Source: a virus. From it: a DNA stretch of 64,000 nt. This document shows positions 15,691 through 23,590 of this stretch, piece by piece (position 1 is the first letter of the stretch; every line of letters starts with the position of its first letter). The notes under the pieces were generated by a model. It had not been told where the DNA came from. It did no database searches and worked only from the letters and a program-made list of their open reading frames with translations. The translations under genes and the position numbers were made by a program. The stretch is taken from IMG/VR virus record IMGVR_UViG_3300046514_000337, positions 1-64,000 of that record. One strand, 5' to 3'.

Positions 15691-15978
15691 TCAGCTAATT
15701 TCGTCCCGCTCCGGGCGTTCCGCGGGCCAGTAGCCAGCGGACGGAGGCGAGATGCCCGCTAGTCCCACCCAGGCCGACCTCGGGTGCACTTGCGCCCCCC
15801 GGCGGAGGCCCCGCTTTATTTCCTTCGATTGGATTTGCGCAAGTGACCGCGTAAGGATGCGCGCGCTAGTCCTGGCACTGTTCCCGCGCCTATGGTTTGC
15901 GTCGAGCACCACAAGATCGTCGAGGGACCAAGCGCGATACCCACGCTTAGGTAAGTCGTGGCTAGTGATAGCGCTCAT
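15691..15978 (-). CDS. possible Myb/SANT-like DNA-binding protein, 95 aa
   Basis: From MSAITSHDLPKRGYRAWSLD, the segment W-S-L-D-D-L then ARTSARILTRSLAQIQSKE follows the Trp-helix-turn-helix pattern of SANT/Myb-like domains. The C-terminus is basic. The ATG at 15978 is the best start; the open frame continues upstream without support. A regulatory protein here would be unusual among late genes. Confidence 0.45.
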   Translation of the reverse strand: MSAITSHDLPKRGYRAWSLDDLVVLDANHRRGNSARTSARILTRSLAQIQSKEIKRGLRRGAQVHPRSAWVGLAGISPPSAGYWPAERPERDEIS

Positions 15979-16024
15979 GTGGCGCGTCTCCGTTTCGGCG
16001 AGTTTACCACTTTCACACGTCGTG

Positions 16025-16052
16025 TCATAGTCCGCTCGCGCTCCGTGCGCAC
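16025..16052. repeat. 28-bp direct repeat, copy 1 (gene end)
   Basis: Identical to 16237-16264 and spaced 212 bp apart. This copy covers the stop codon and last codons of the 71-aa gene; the other covers the end of the upstream gene and the start of the 71-aa gene. Confidence 0.9.
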
Positions 16053-16240
16053 GGCCTGTGCGCTGGCACCGGCTCAAGCACCCATCCTTTGTCCGTGCAG
16101 TACCGACGCACGTAGGCGATCGGCTTGCCGGACATCCACTTGATGATCGGCGCGGCCATGGTGACACAGCCATCCTGCGCGACGAACAGGCCGGCGCAGA
16201 AATGGCGCGCGGTGATGCGATAGAGCATATCGGGCATCAT
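16025..16240 (-). CDS. hypothetical protein, 71 aa
   Basis: Begins MMPDMLYRITARHFCAGLFV and contains a Cys near the C-terminus (RRYCTDKGWVLEP). It starts and ends in copies of a 28-bp direct repeat, so its last residues (CARSASGL) are identical to those of the upstream protein. No family recognised. Confidence 0.5.
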   Translation of the reverse strand: MMPDMLYRITARHFCAGLFVAQDGCVTMAAPIIKWMSGKPIAYVRRYCTDKGWVLEPVPAHRPCARSASGL

Positions 16241-16264
16241 AGTCCGCTCGCGCTCCGTGCGCAC
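16237..16264. repeat. 28-bp direct repeat, copy 2 (gene junction)
   Basis: Second copy of the 16025-16052 repeat. It contains the TGA of the upstream gene and the ATG of the 71-aa gene, so the intervening gene is flanked by identical junctions. This is what duplication or insertion of the 212-bp unit would leave. Confidence 0.9.
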
Positions 16265-16752
16265 TTCACCTCGCCACCCCAGAAGCAGACATAGGCGCGG
16301 CCATCGGGAGGATCGCCATCGGCCTTCGTCTCCAGCCACACGCGCTCGCTAATCTGCCGCCAATCGTCAGGAGCGTTCGGCCCGAACTGGTCCTTGCCGA
16401 TCCACGCCCAGCGCGTGCCATCGTCATTGAATTGGAGCGCGGTGCGCCGGCAGTCCCATGAGCTACAACACAGGCGTCCGTCAGGCGCTGTCAGCGTACG
16501 TATCCATCGCGCGATCGGCGAGTTTGGATCAGCACCCGGCGGCGGCGCGGCCAACGCATCCGTGACGAGCGCCATCTCCACCCCCAGGCACCAAGCGGAG
16601 ATTGCGACACACACGGCTAGTGCGAGGATTGCGAGGATGTCGGCGGCACGAGAGGTCCCACGGCCAGTATCAGGTCTTCGTGTCCGAGCGGACGATGGTG
16701 GCGTGGGAGCCACGACGCCGCGGCAATAGCACGTTTGCGGGGGCAGCCGCAA
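16237..16752 (-). CDS. membrane-anchored or exported Cys-rich protein, up to 171 aa
   Basis: From a TTG at 16752 a basic N-terminus precedes a hydrophobic helix (about residues 38-57, ADILAILALAVCVAISAW). The extracytoplasmic part has the block DGRLCCSSWDCRRTALQ and several Trp-rich strands, a pattern I associate with small periplasmic proteins of alphaproteobacteria. A start at GTG/ATG near 16575 would remove the helix, so the true start is uncertain. Confidence 0.5.
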   Translation of the reverse strand: MRLPPQTCYCRGVVAPTPPSSARTRRPDTGRGTSRAADILAILALAVCVAISAWCLGVEMALVTDALAAPPPGADPNSPIARWIRTLTAPDGRLCCSSWDCRRTALQFNDDGTRWAWIGKDQFGPNAPDDWRQISERVWLETKADGDPPDGRAYVCFWGGEVKCARSASGL

Positions 16753-16764
16753 TGAGGATCGGCG

Positions 16765-17040
16765 TCACTTCTCGTGCGGCGAAGCGAACATTGTAGCGCG
16801 CTCTAGCGCACCCACGCGCTTCAACAGATCGTCCACGTTGCGCATCACGACCTGCTGCCGTTCCGCCATGATCTGCCCAGGAGCACTCCCATTCCGCCGC
16901 AGGTCATCGACCTGCCGTTCGAGCATATCTTCCCTGTCAACCTGCCGTCCAACCAGGAAAGCCATCAGCAATGCCTGGCCAACGATAACGATGATCGCCC
17001 CGACGTAGACACTGCTGATGCGGATTTCAGAGCCGGACAT
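16765..17040 (-). CDS. membrane-anchored coiled-coil protein, 91 aa
   Basis: One transmembrane helix (VYVGAIIVIVGQALLMAFLV, about 11-30) is followed by a coiled coil (REDMLERQVDDLRRN, then NVDDLLKRVGALERAT). This N-in, periplasm-facing coil layout is that of inner-membrane spanins. Together with the lipoprotein genes it may form a lysis pair. Confidence 0.55.
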   Translation of the reverse strand: MSGSEIRISSVYVGAIIVIVGQALLMAFLVGRQVDREDMLERQVDDLRRNGSAPGQIMAERQQVVMRNVDDLLKRVGALERATMFASPHEK

Positions 17041-17062
17041 GCTCGCCCTGGCCCCGGCGCAA

Positions 17063-17776
17063 TCACGGTTTCGGCGCGGCTACGATCGCCCCAGCAGCAG
17101 CTGGTGCAGGCAGATAGACTACCTGCGGAGTTGCCCCCGGGCGTTGCCCAAACACCAATGGTGCCAGCCCGATCGCTATCGAGACAAGAACCCCCGCGAT
17201 CAACAGAGCCTGCCCCACCTCAGCACGATGGTCGACTCGCGTGTCACGCGCGCCAGAAACGCCGCCCTCACCGCGGTTCAGCCGTCCCTCCAGGTTGCGA
17301 ACGTCCGACTGGAATATCTGCTTCAAACTCTCGATCTTTTCATTGAGCGACTGCAATTCCTTGGTCGTCGAACCCTCGCTCTTGGTGATCGCGGCGCTGT
17401 TGCTCAGGTTCTGGGCGATGTTCAGCTTCTCTTGCGCTGCAAAGGCGGCTGCCACGGCTGTAGCGGCGGCGATCTTGTCCTCGCGGAAGGCGATCTTCAG
17501 CCCCTCGATGCGTTCGTTCGTCAGCTCCGCCAAGGCGTCCAGCCGCCCCTGGGAAAGCTCCCTCGCATGTCTGATCGAGGCACTGGCGGCAGTGTTGACT
17601 GCTTCAAGTTTTACCGAGATTGTTTCACGATGCGCCTCGGTGTTTTCCTTTGTGCTGGCAAGGACATCGCTAATCGCCTTTTCCATCTCGCGCTTTAGCT
17701 TCGCGATCTCGCGCGAGGTGATCTCAGTCGGGTCCGGAATCGGGATTGTGGACTGAACGGTTCGCGTCTCAGACAT
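17063..17776 (-). CDS. long coiled-coil protein with C-terminal membrane helix, 237 aa
   Basis: Residues about 18-180 are almost continuous coiled coil (AHRETISVKLEAVNTAASAS, then NEKIESLKQIFQSDVRNLEG). A hydrophobic helix follows near residues 192-210 (LLIAGVLVSIAIGLAPLVFG), then a Pro/Ala-rich tail. It is tail-anchored-like, and membrane attachment is clear. A role in lysis or membrane remodelling is an inference from its neighbours. Confidence 0.55.
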   Translation of the reverse strand: MSETRTVQSTIPIPDPTEITSREIAKLKREMEKAISDVLASTKENTEAHRETISVKLEAVNTAASASIRHARELSQGRLDALAELTNERIEGLKIAFREDKIAAATAVAAAFAAQEKLNIAQNLSNSAAITKSEGSTTKELQSLNEKIESLKQIFQSDVRNLEGRLNRGEGGVSGARDTRVDHRAEVGQALLIAGVLVSIAIGLAPLVFGQRPGATPQVVYLPAPAAAGAIVAAPKP

Positions 17777-17960
17777 GAGGTTTCTCCCTGCCCCACTCAG
17801 CCGTCATGGCCTCCTCGTCAAACTCCAGATCCGGCTTGATTTCCTTCAGCACCCCCACCACGAAGCGCAGCCCCCGCTCGCAGCGAAGGTGGTGATCCAT
17901 GCACTCGTCGAGCCGCCGGCTCAGCGCCTCCATCCGCTCGTGCAGTATGTCGTCGCTCAT
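17769..17960 (-). CDS. hypothetical helical protein, 63 aa
   Basis: Charged helical protein (MSDDILHERMEALSRRLDEC). The ATG at 17960 was chosen as the first ATG after the GH16 stop at 18010; it overlaps the next gene by 8 bp. The 49 bases upstream contain an A/T-rich run but no clear terminator. Confidence 0.55.
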   Translation of the reverse strand: MSDDILHERMEALSRRLDECMDHHLRCERGLRFVVGVLKEIKPDLEFDEEAMTAEWGREKPHV

Positions 17961-18009
17961 CGTGATCGCATCGTCAAATAATAAACGTCGGCGTCGATTT
18001 TTTTGAGCT

Positions 18010-18936
18010 TCACGGACGCTGCCACAGGCTAAAGTTCTTAGCCTGCAACGCCGAAGCAACGTAGGCATTCAGCATAAAAAAGAAATGGTACGTGTCGGCC
18101 AACGAGTAGTTCCCCCCCGCCGAATAACTGGTCGATGCCGTATTCACCCCGTTGAAGAACCAATCCGCCAGGCCCGTTCCGTGGTTCAGGTTCGACGTGA
18201 CCAACCGCATGCCGTAAGAGTTCCACCCAGTAGCGCCAGACGATCCAGCCATAACCGAGGATAAATCGTTTACGACGTTGGTATCGCCGGTGTTGATGCC
18301 GCTTTGGAATGTCTGATCGTGGAAGGAACCGGACAGATGCGATCCGTAATATTCCATCGCATCAAACTCGATGTTGTGCTGCACCGACGGGCCAGAGCCG
18401 CCGGTCACAAACTCGGTAGTTACCGCCCAGAAAGCTGGCCACCACGAACTACCCCCCGGAATGCCAGGCGGCCCAGCCGATCCTTTGGTAAAGCTGTAAG
18501 AAATCTCGGCGTAAAACCCGCCCTGGATCGCGGTGCCGACATACCCCGAACCGCCATCGGTGCGGATGGTTGACAGCTGCTGAGCGTCCCAAGAGTTGTC
18601 GCCGAGGAGACTGATCTGGCCGCTGGAAAGCGTAAACGACGAGGAGGACTGTGGTCCCGGAGAGTTCTGCCAGCCAGAAATCTGTGCGCACTGCGGCCAC
18701 GTATTGTGGAGGTACCATTGGAAGCCGCTGGCTCCGGTATCGTTGAGGTCGATCGTGCTCAGGCTAGTCATTGGGTCGAACGCGACCAGCTTCGTATATC
18801 CCCACTGGGCCGCTGCCGCCGGAATGGCAACTGGGGGTGATCCTCGCAGATTCGCAGCAGCCCGCGTGATGATGGCTGGCGCGGCCAGCGCCGATGCCGT
18901 CGCGATCAACCTCCGCCGTGGGATAAAGAGTGTCAT
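18010..18936 (-). CDS. GH16-like glycoside hydrolase with twin-arginine-type signal
   Basis: 308 residues. The N-terminus (FIPRRRLIATASALAAPAII) resembles a Tat signal: R-R-x-hydrophobic, then a moderately hydrophobic stretch. The catalytic signature is HNIEFDAMEYYG, with E190, D192 and E195 matching the GH16 ExDxxE motif in a concanavalin-A-like sandwich. GH16 enzymes cut beta-glucans and related polysaccharides. Likely to attack capsule or exopolysaccharide. A Tat-type signal on a phage enzyme would mean export of the folded protein before lysis. ATGA overlap with the upstream gene. Confidence 0.72.
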   Translation of the reverse strand: MTLFIPRRRLIATASALAAPAIITRAAANLRGSPPVAIPAAAAQWGYTKLVAFDPMTSLSTIDLNDTGASGFQWYLHNTWPQCAQISGWQNSPGPQSSSSFTLSSGQISLLGDNSWDAQQLSTIRTDGGSGYVGTAIQGGFYAEISYSFTKGSAGPPGIPGGSSWWPAFWAVTTEFVTGGSGPSVQHNIEFDAMEYYGSHLSGSFHDQTFQSGINTGDTNVVNDLSSVMAGSSGATGWNSYGMRLVTSNLNHGTGLADWFFNGVNTASTSYSAGGNYSLADTYHFFFMLNAYVASALQAKNFSLWQRP

Positions 18937-20105
18937 GGTGTGGCGTAGTAGTCTTGCGCGCTGGTGCGATACGCGGCCCGGTCTCCACTACTCATTGCCC
19001 CGGTCGCCTCGAAAAACTCCCCCTCATAGCCTATGCCCACAGTGGAAGAAGAATCACTAATCTGGATCGGTCCTGCGGGATCGGCAAAACCAAAGGTTGT
19101 TCCGGCGTTAAGACTGCTGGTCAGCACGCCATCGACATTGGCGGACGAAGACGCGCCGTTAAACACCACCGACACAGCGTGAACCGTATTATCAGTCGAC
19201 GTAAAATTACCCGAAGCGGCCCCAGCGAAAAGGTGCCTTGAATTTGTGCCGGTGCCGAAGATACCAAACCCATGCGACACGAAAACGTCGATACTAGCTA
19301 GAGCGTTATCCGAGTACGCCCCGCCAATGGTGGTTGGTTGTGCGTCTCCGCTGGCCGGATTTGCGCTGGCCATATAGCGCTGGCCGCTGCCCCCGGTGTA
19401 AAAGTTGACGCACGGCAGAGTAGTGTTGATGCAATTAAACGACAGCAGCGGAATTAAGCCCGCGCCAGTTTGCACAAGGTCCGGAAACGAAGCGGCAACC
19501 TGGTTATATTGCCGCGTCACATTGCACGTCGTTGCAGCGCAGAACGTCGCTGCCCCGGCCGTGTCGAAGTTGCCCGTATTGAGGATGTTGAACGTCTGCG
19601 TAGTGCTGTCGGACGCCCGCTTAATGTCACACGCCTTGTTTGTCCCCGTGGAATAGGCGGCGCTCACACCACGCGCGCAGCTAACGAAATAATGGATCGT
19701 CGCAGCCACCGCATCCGCCGGCAACGCGATCGACGTAAAGATGCCGGAGGTTCCGGAAGCACTCGTATTGTTGTGGTCGCGCACGCTGACAGTATGATTG
19801 CCTGTCGGTGCAGCAGGGGCAGTTGTTGTGAACGAGAATGAGCCGCCGCCAATTGTAGGGCTACTAACCGGATTGTAGCCTCCCGCGTCGAACTCAACAT
19901 CAATGGCGGTGACGGTGCCGGTGTAGGTGCCTGAGACCGTCATCTGTGCGCCCGCGTTCGGGTTTGCTGGCGTGGCGACGGTGACGCCTGTTCCGCCGCC
20001 GCCGCCAAGCGCACCGCCGGCACCGAGCAGGAGCATATCGGCTTGCGCCGATGCCGAGGCCAGAAGCAAAACTCCGGCAAGGAGAGATGCGCGCACAGTC
20101 GTCAT
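18933..20105 (-). CDS. exported Ig-like plus arabinofuranosidase-B-like protein, 390 aa
   Basis: A Sec signal peptide (MTTVRASLLAGVLLLASASA) and a Gly-rich linker precede an Ig-like module at about residues 40-125 (VSGTYTGTVTAIDVEFDAGG ... HTVSVRD). The C-terminal 250 residues contain ACDIKRASDSTTQTFNI and TTCNVTRQYNQ, the pattern of arabinofuranosidase-B-like (GH54-type) catalytic domains in a concanavalin-A-like fold. Cysteines are frequent, as expected for an exported protein. Probably binds or cleaves surface glycan. Activity is inferred. Confidence 0.6.
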   Translation of the reverse strand: MTTVRASLLAGVLLLASASAQADMLLLGAGGALGGGGGTGVTVATPANPNAGAQMTVSGTYTGTVTAIDVEFDAGGYNPVSSPTIGGGSFSFTTTAPAAPTGNHTVSVRDHNNTSASGTSGIFTSIALPADAVAATIHYFVSCARGVSAAYSTGTNKACDIKRASDSTTQTFNILNTGNFDTAGAATFCAATTCNVTRQYNQVAASFPDLVQTGAGLIPLLSFNCINTTLPCVNFYTGGSGQRYMASANPASGDAQPTTIGGAYSDNALASIDVFVSHGFGIFGTGTNSRHLFAGAASGNFTSTDNTVHAVSVVFNGASSSANVDGVLTSSLNAGTTFGFADPAGPIQISDSSSTVGIGYEGEFFEATGAMSSGDRAAYRTSAQDYYATP

Positions 20106-20986
20106 CAGTGGTCCGAATACGTTATGAACCCCGAGACATTCCCGGCACCGCTTTGGATTAAGCAAAGATGGTCAGCCGAGACTTTCATCTGGATAATAGG
20201 CATGAAACTCGTGGCGGAAAAACCACCGTTTGCCGCTACCTGCGTTGTGCCTCCGCTCCCACCAAGAAGGTAAGCGGTTCCTGTCCCGCAAACCGATCCT
20301 GTGCCCTCATTAATGGAGATTCCTTGCTGACTCGCAGATACGAGGACGATCGAACAAATGTAGCCCGTCGCCGACATTGTGTGGAGGTCGGTAGAAGTTG
20401 TCTGGTTAACTGCGAGCGTGTTGGGACAACCGGCGTTTGTCCCAGCTACGATAGCGCCCTGTGCCGCGTTCAGGATGCCCCGCAACAAGCTGTCGACCGT
20501 CCACGATCCGCCAGTACCGCTCGTTGCCGCGCTGTCGCCCTTTGCGCCCAGCGTGACGCTCGATCCGTCGGCAATCGACGTTCCTACCGGCGTCATCGAG
20601 GCGATGCCCTGGATGGTGATGACATCCGCCGAGGCCGTGCCTGCGGTTCCGAGTGCAGGTTGCTTCGCCGCCGTGGCCGCTCCCGTTGGCAGCGTGATCG
20701 TGCCGCTGATGTTGGTGATGTTCCACGTTCCGCTCTCGGCAGCAAGCAGCGGCGTCATCGAGGCGATGCCCTGAACGGTCAGCACGCCAGCATTGGCCGA
20801 TCCGGCCGTGCCCAGGATCGAGAGGCCGGCCGCATCAGAGAGAAGAACCTGTGCTTCTAGAACGCCAGCCCCGACGTCTTTGTAGTGCAGCGTAGTTCCG
20901 CTGCCAGCCGTAACCGTGAGGTTGTCGGCGGCGAAGGCAGAACCGAACGGTAGCGCCAGCAGCGACGCGAGGAAAAGCCGCTTCAT
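20105..20986 (-). CDS. exported repeat protein, 293 aa, fibre-like
   Basis: The signal peptide is MKRLFLASLLALPFGSAFAA. Two copies of a 22-residue repeat occur (LGTAGSANAGVLTVQGIASM and LGTAGTASADVITIQGIASM), separated by a threonine-rich stretch. The C-terminus (about 110 residues, with SIVLVSASQQGISINEGTGS and CGTGTA) resembles a small beta-domain often found at the end of phage or secreted repeat proteins. It lies between two other signal-peptide proteins; the start overlaps the upstream stop. Confidence 0.6.
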   Translation of the reverse strand: MKRLFLASLLALPFGSAFAADNLTVTAGSGTTLHYKDVGAGVLEAQVLLSDAAGLSILGTAGSANAGVLTVQGIASMTPLLAAESGTWNITNISGTITLPTGAATAAKQPALGTAGTASADVITIQGIASMTPVGTSIADGSSVTLGAKGDSAATSGTGGSWTVDSLLRGILNAAQGAIVAGTNAGCPNTLAVNQTTSTDLHTMSATGYICSIVLVSASQQGISINEGTGSVCGTGTAYLLGGSGGTTQVAANGGFSATSFMPIIQMKVSADHLCLIQSGAGNVSGFITYSDH

Positions 20987-21771
20987 AGCACCACCGCCAC
21001 ATATTGAGAGTTGCAGGCATCGGAAAAAACGAGGCTGTTGGAGCACCCACCACCGCCGGTGACGGTAAAGCTGCCCGATGTGTTCGCAACAAACGTGTGC
21101 GGCTGCTCGCGCACACCGACGACATGCGGGCCGGCAGAGGCGATCACTACATCAGCCGCAGTGGAGATCCACGCACCGGCCCCGATCGTAGGCGACACCA
21201 GCGCCGCGAAAGCCCCGCCGTCCACGTTGTAGTCCACGCCGGTCGGCGCGGTGCCCGTGTAGGTGCCGGAGATGTCGAAGCCAACTCCTGCGGTTTGCGG
21301 CGATGGCGTCGCCACGGCGATCGTCTGCGTCGGCGGGGCAGGACTTGTCCCACCACCCCGCATCGACAGGTAGCCCGTGCCAATCTGGATGGTAAGGACC
21401 TGCGTGCCGCTGCCCGAAATACCAGCCAGGTATGTTGCAGTTCCAACGGCAATTGTCATCTTTTGGCCCGCTGCGACCGGCTGCCCGTTCGCCGTCGTAA
21501 CCGTTACGCTGCTGTCCCCGAGGCGGACGAAAACAACGTCCGTGCCGGTATTGGTGATCCCAATGTTTGGGCCACCAGCCGGCAACGCCACGCGCGAACT
21601 GCTTCCCGTCGCCGAGAGCGTCGCGTAGCCTCCCGCAACGCTCACGAACGGCTGCGGCGAGACAACGGGCACGGTAGCCCCGTTTGGGGTGATTGCCGTG
21701 CTTTGCGCCCGCGCGCCCCCCGCCATCCCGACGAGCAGCAGCGTGGCAACAATGAGGAGACGAGCGGCCAT
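20983..21771 (-). CDS. exported protein with C-terminal Ig-like module, 262 aa
   Basis: The signal peptide MAARLLIVATLLLVGMAGG ends at ARAQS. Middle beta-rich part (about 30-150), then the same Ig-like module as the 390-aa protein (DISGTYTGTAPTGVDYNVDG ... SAGPHVVGVRE), and a short Cys-containing tail ending YVAVVL. The 5' end and leader are about 90% identical over 63 bp to those of the gene at 23541. A structural or adhesion role is inferred. Confidence 0.6.
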   Translation of the reverse strand: MAARLLIVATLLLVGMAGGARAQSTAITPNGATVPVVSPQPFVSVAGGYATLSATGSSSRVALPAGGPNIGITNTGTDVVFVRLGDSSVTVTTANGQPVAAGQKMTIAVGTATYLAGISGSGTQVLTIQIGTGYLSMRGGGTSPAPPTQTIAVATPSPQTAGVGFDISGTYTGTAPTGVDYNVDGGAFAALVSPTIGAGAWISTAADVVIASAGPHVVGVREQPHTFVANTSGSFTVTGGGGCSNSLVFSDACNSQYVAVVL

Positions 21772-21813
21772 CAGAGCACTCCTTCGGAGGTGCGGGGTGT
21801 AGCACGGGCGGAG
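21751..21813. repeat. 63-bp leader/signal-peptide repeat, copy 1
   Basis: Aligns without gaps to 23521-23583 with 6 mismatches; the last 23 bp are identical. It covers the untranslated leader, GGAG-type ribosome site and first codons of the 262-aa gene. Confidence 0.85.
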
Positions 21814-21841
21814 AGGGGATGGGGAGATATCGGGCATTCAC

Positions 21842-22786
21842 TTAGCACCCCGCCGACGACAGGCCCCACGCAGTCCGCTGATTCGTGCAAAGCGCGGTGC
21901 GAACCCCAGCCGTCACCGCGACATTATCTATAAAACCCATCTCCACGGCATTGATCGGATCGGAGGCGGATGCGCTCGGACTAAACGCACGTGACGTGAA
22001 GGCTTGCGAGACCCCCGTTACGGTGCCCGTCGTATCTGCTCCGTCGATGGAAAGCACAGATGATGCACCATTCACAACCCCGATCATCGAGTGCCACACA
22101 GTACTGCCCGAAACCGTTATGACCCCCGACGCACCGGCAAGCTGATAGCCGCATCCCGTCGCACCACCGCTCGTTTGAACCGTCATTCTATTGCCACTAC
22201 CCGCGCCATTCCCGCTCTCTACCATGGAAAACCACGCGCCAGTTGCACCACATGTGGGCCGCTGAAAGACCTGCATAATCGTGGTTACAACGGAAGATGT
22301 GAAAGACGCTCCAACTAAAACCGAAGTGGTCTGTCCCGTCGGTCCCTGCATGCACGGGAACGAAGTATTAATGCAGTTTGTTATCAACAGCGGTCGGTTT
22401 GCTACCGTTGCCTGAGTCCAATTGCTACCGCTCCGCGAACCCTGATTATACGCTATCTTCACATTACACCCAGCCCCTGGGCATGTGTGTGTGCCATCCA
22501 CGACCGCCGCTATGAGGTAGCCCGTCAATGGATCGCTAATCAAATCCGAACAACCATCATCGACGCCCGCGGTCGAGTGGCAGGCGTTGATAGCCGGCTT
22601 CCCGAGTTTCGCCGCACTACAGGAACGGACCCCTATCCAATCCGTAAATGGAACCCCGTTCTCAATAGCAATATCGCACGATTGATTATACACGACTACC
22701 TGCGGGACCGATTGCCACGAGGCAGCGGCAGGTGGCGGAGACGCCGCCACCAAACCAAACACCGAAGCGATCAGAAGATGCTTCAA
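21842..22786 (-). CDS. exported concanavalin-A/arabinofuranosidase-like protein, 314 aa
   Basis: The start is probably TTG at 22786, forming a TTGA overlap with the upstream stop. It gives a clean signal peptide (LKHLLIASVFGLVAASPPPA). The remainder (NACHSTAGVDDGCSDLI, CNVKIAYNQGS, LLITNCINTSFPC) parallels the C-terminal domain of the 390-aa protein, down to the NCIN...PC block, so the two are paralogues lacking or having the Ig module. Likely a glycan-binding or hydrolytic exported protein. Confidence 0.58.
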   Translation of the reverse strand: MKHLLIASVFGLVAASPPPAAASWQSVPQVVVYNQSCDIAIENGVPFTDWIGVRSCSAAKLGKPAINACHSTAGVDDGCSDLISDPLTGYLIAAVVDGTHTCPGAGCNVKIAYNQGSRSGSNWTQATVANRPLLITNCINTSFPCMQGPTGQTTSVLVGASFTSSVVTTIMQVFQRPTCGATGAWFSMVESGNGAGSGNRMTVQTSGGATGCGYQLAGASGVITVSGSTVWHSMIGVVNGASSVLSIDGADTTGTVTGVSQAFTSRAFSPSASASDPINAVEMGFIDNVAVTAGVRTALCTNQRTAWGLSSAGC

Positions 22787-23541
22787 AGTTGGTAGCCCCA
22801 CGCTGTTACCGATACCACCCCGCCCGTCCCCGGGGCCGCTGACACCACCGCTATTGCCGTGTTTGTCGCGCTCGAGGGCACGCACGGCATGAACACCTCC
22901 TCCGTAACCCCTAGCCCTGCCGCATTCGGAGCCGTCCACTGCGTGAAATTTATCGTCGCCGTGACAACCCCGGTCACCGTCGCATTCCCAGTCGCCGCAG
23001 CCGTGGCGTTCGCGCGGATCGAGAAGCCGCAGATGTAAGTCTTGAGAGTGGCATTCGCAGCGAGCGTCGCTGTCGTTGCGCCCGTCGTCCCCGTTGCTGT
23101 GGCCGTGATCGGGATCGCGCCGTTAGGATACGGACCGGCAGTGTTGCTCGCAATCGTAGCAAGCGATGTGTTGGCGGTGGTTTGGAGCGTCGATGTGGCA
23201 GGATTGGCCGGGAAATTGGTGACAGATGCATTGACGCCCGGAACCAACACAGCACCAGGCGATGTGCCGTAGTTTGCCATCGCCCCAAGCGTGCCGCCGC
23301 CCCATGTCGTAATGCTGTCCACCCAGGGCACCGTACCCTGTGTGACCGAACCGCCGCCGCCGCCGCCGCCGCCCGCCGTACATAGCGTGCCGGTCTGATC
23401 CATCGTGATGATGCCGAAACCCAGCGGATAACCAGCCGTGCCGCAGGTGGCAAGGACACGCCCGCTAACGTCCTGAGCGTGTGCGTCCCCCGCCAACCAA
23501 GCGATCAGTAGCGCAGCGGCAACGAGGAGGCGAGCAGCCAT
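22783..23541 (-). CDS. exported protein, 252 aa
   Basis: A signal peptide MAARLLVAAALLIAWLAGDA with cleavage near AHAQ, closely like that of the 262-aa protein. A run of nine glycines follows (about residue 57), then a Thr/Ala-rich beta region and a C-terminal domain (TYICGFSIRANATAAATGNA ... VVSVTAWGYQL) similar in style to the C-terminus of the 293-aa protein. Probably another fibre or surface-associated protein. Confidence 0.58.
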   Translation of the reverse strand: MAARLLVAAALLIAWLAGDAHAQDVSGRVLATCGTAGYPLGFGIITMDQTGTLCTAGGGGGGGGSVTQGTVPWVDSITTWGGGTLGAMANYGTSPGAVLVPGVNASVTNFPANPATSTLQTTANTSLATIASNTAGPYPNGAIPITATATGTTGATTATLAANATLKTYICGFSIRANATAAATGNATVTGVVTATINFTQWTAPNAAGLGVTEEVFMPCVPSSATNTAIAVVSAAPGTGGVVSVTAWGYQL

Positions 23542-23583
23542 CAGGGCACTCCTTCAGATGTGCGGGGTGTAGCACGGGCGGAG
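23521..23583. repeat. 63-bp leader/signal-peptide repeat, copy 2
   Basis: Second copy of the 21751-21813 repeat, ahead of the 252-aa gene. Conservation extends past the coding part into the leader, so it is not explained by protein similarity alone. Confidence 0.85.
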
Positions 23584-23590
23584 CAGGCGG

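Noticed and set aside
17961-18009. A/T-rich run with GCGTC/GACGC arms as terminator after the GH16 gene
   Set aside because: Stem is only 5 bp with a loop of about 19 nt; too weak to call.
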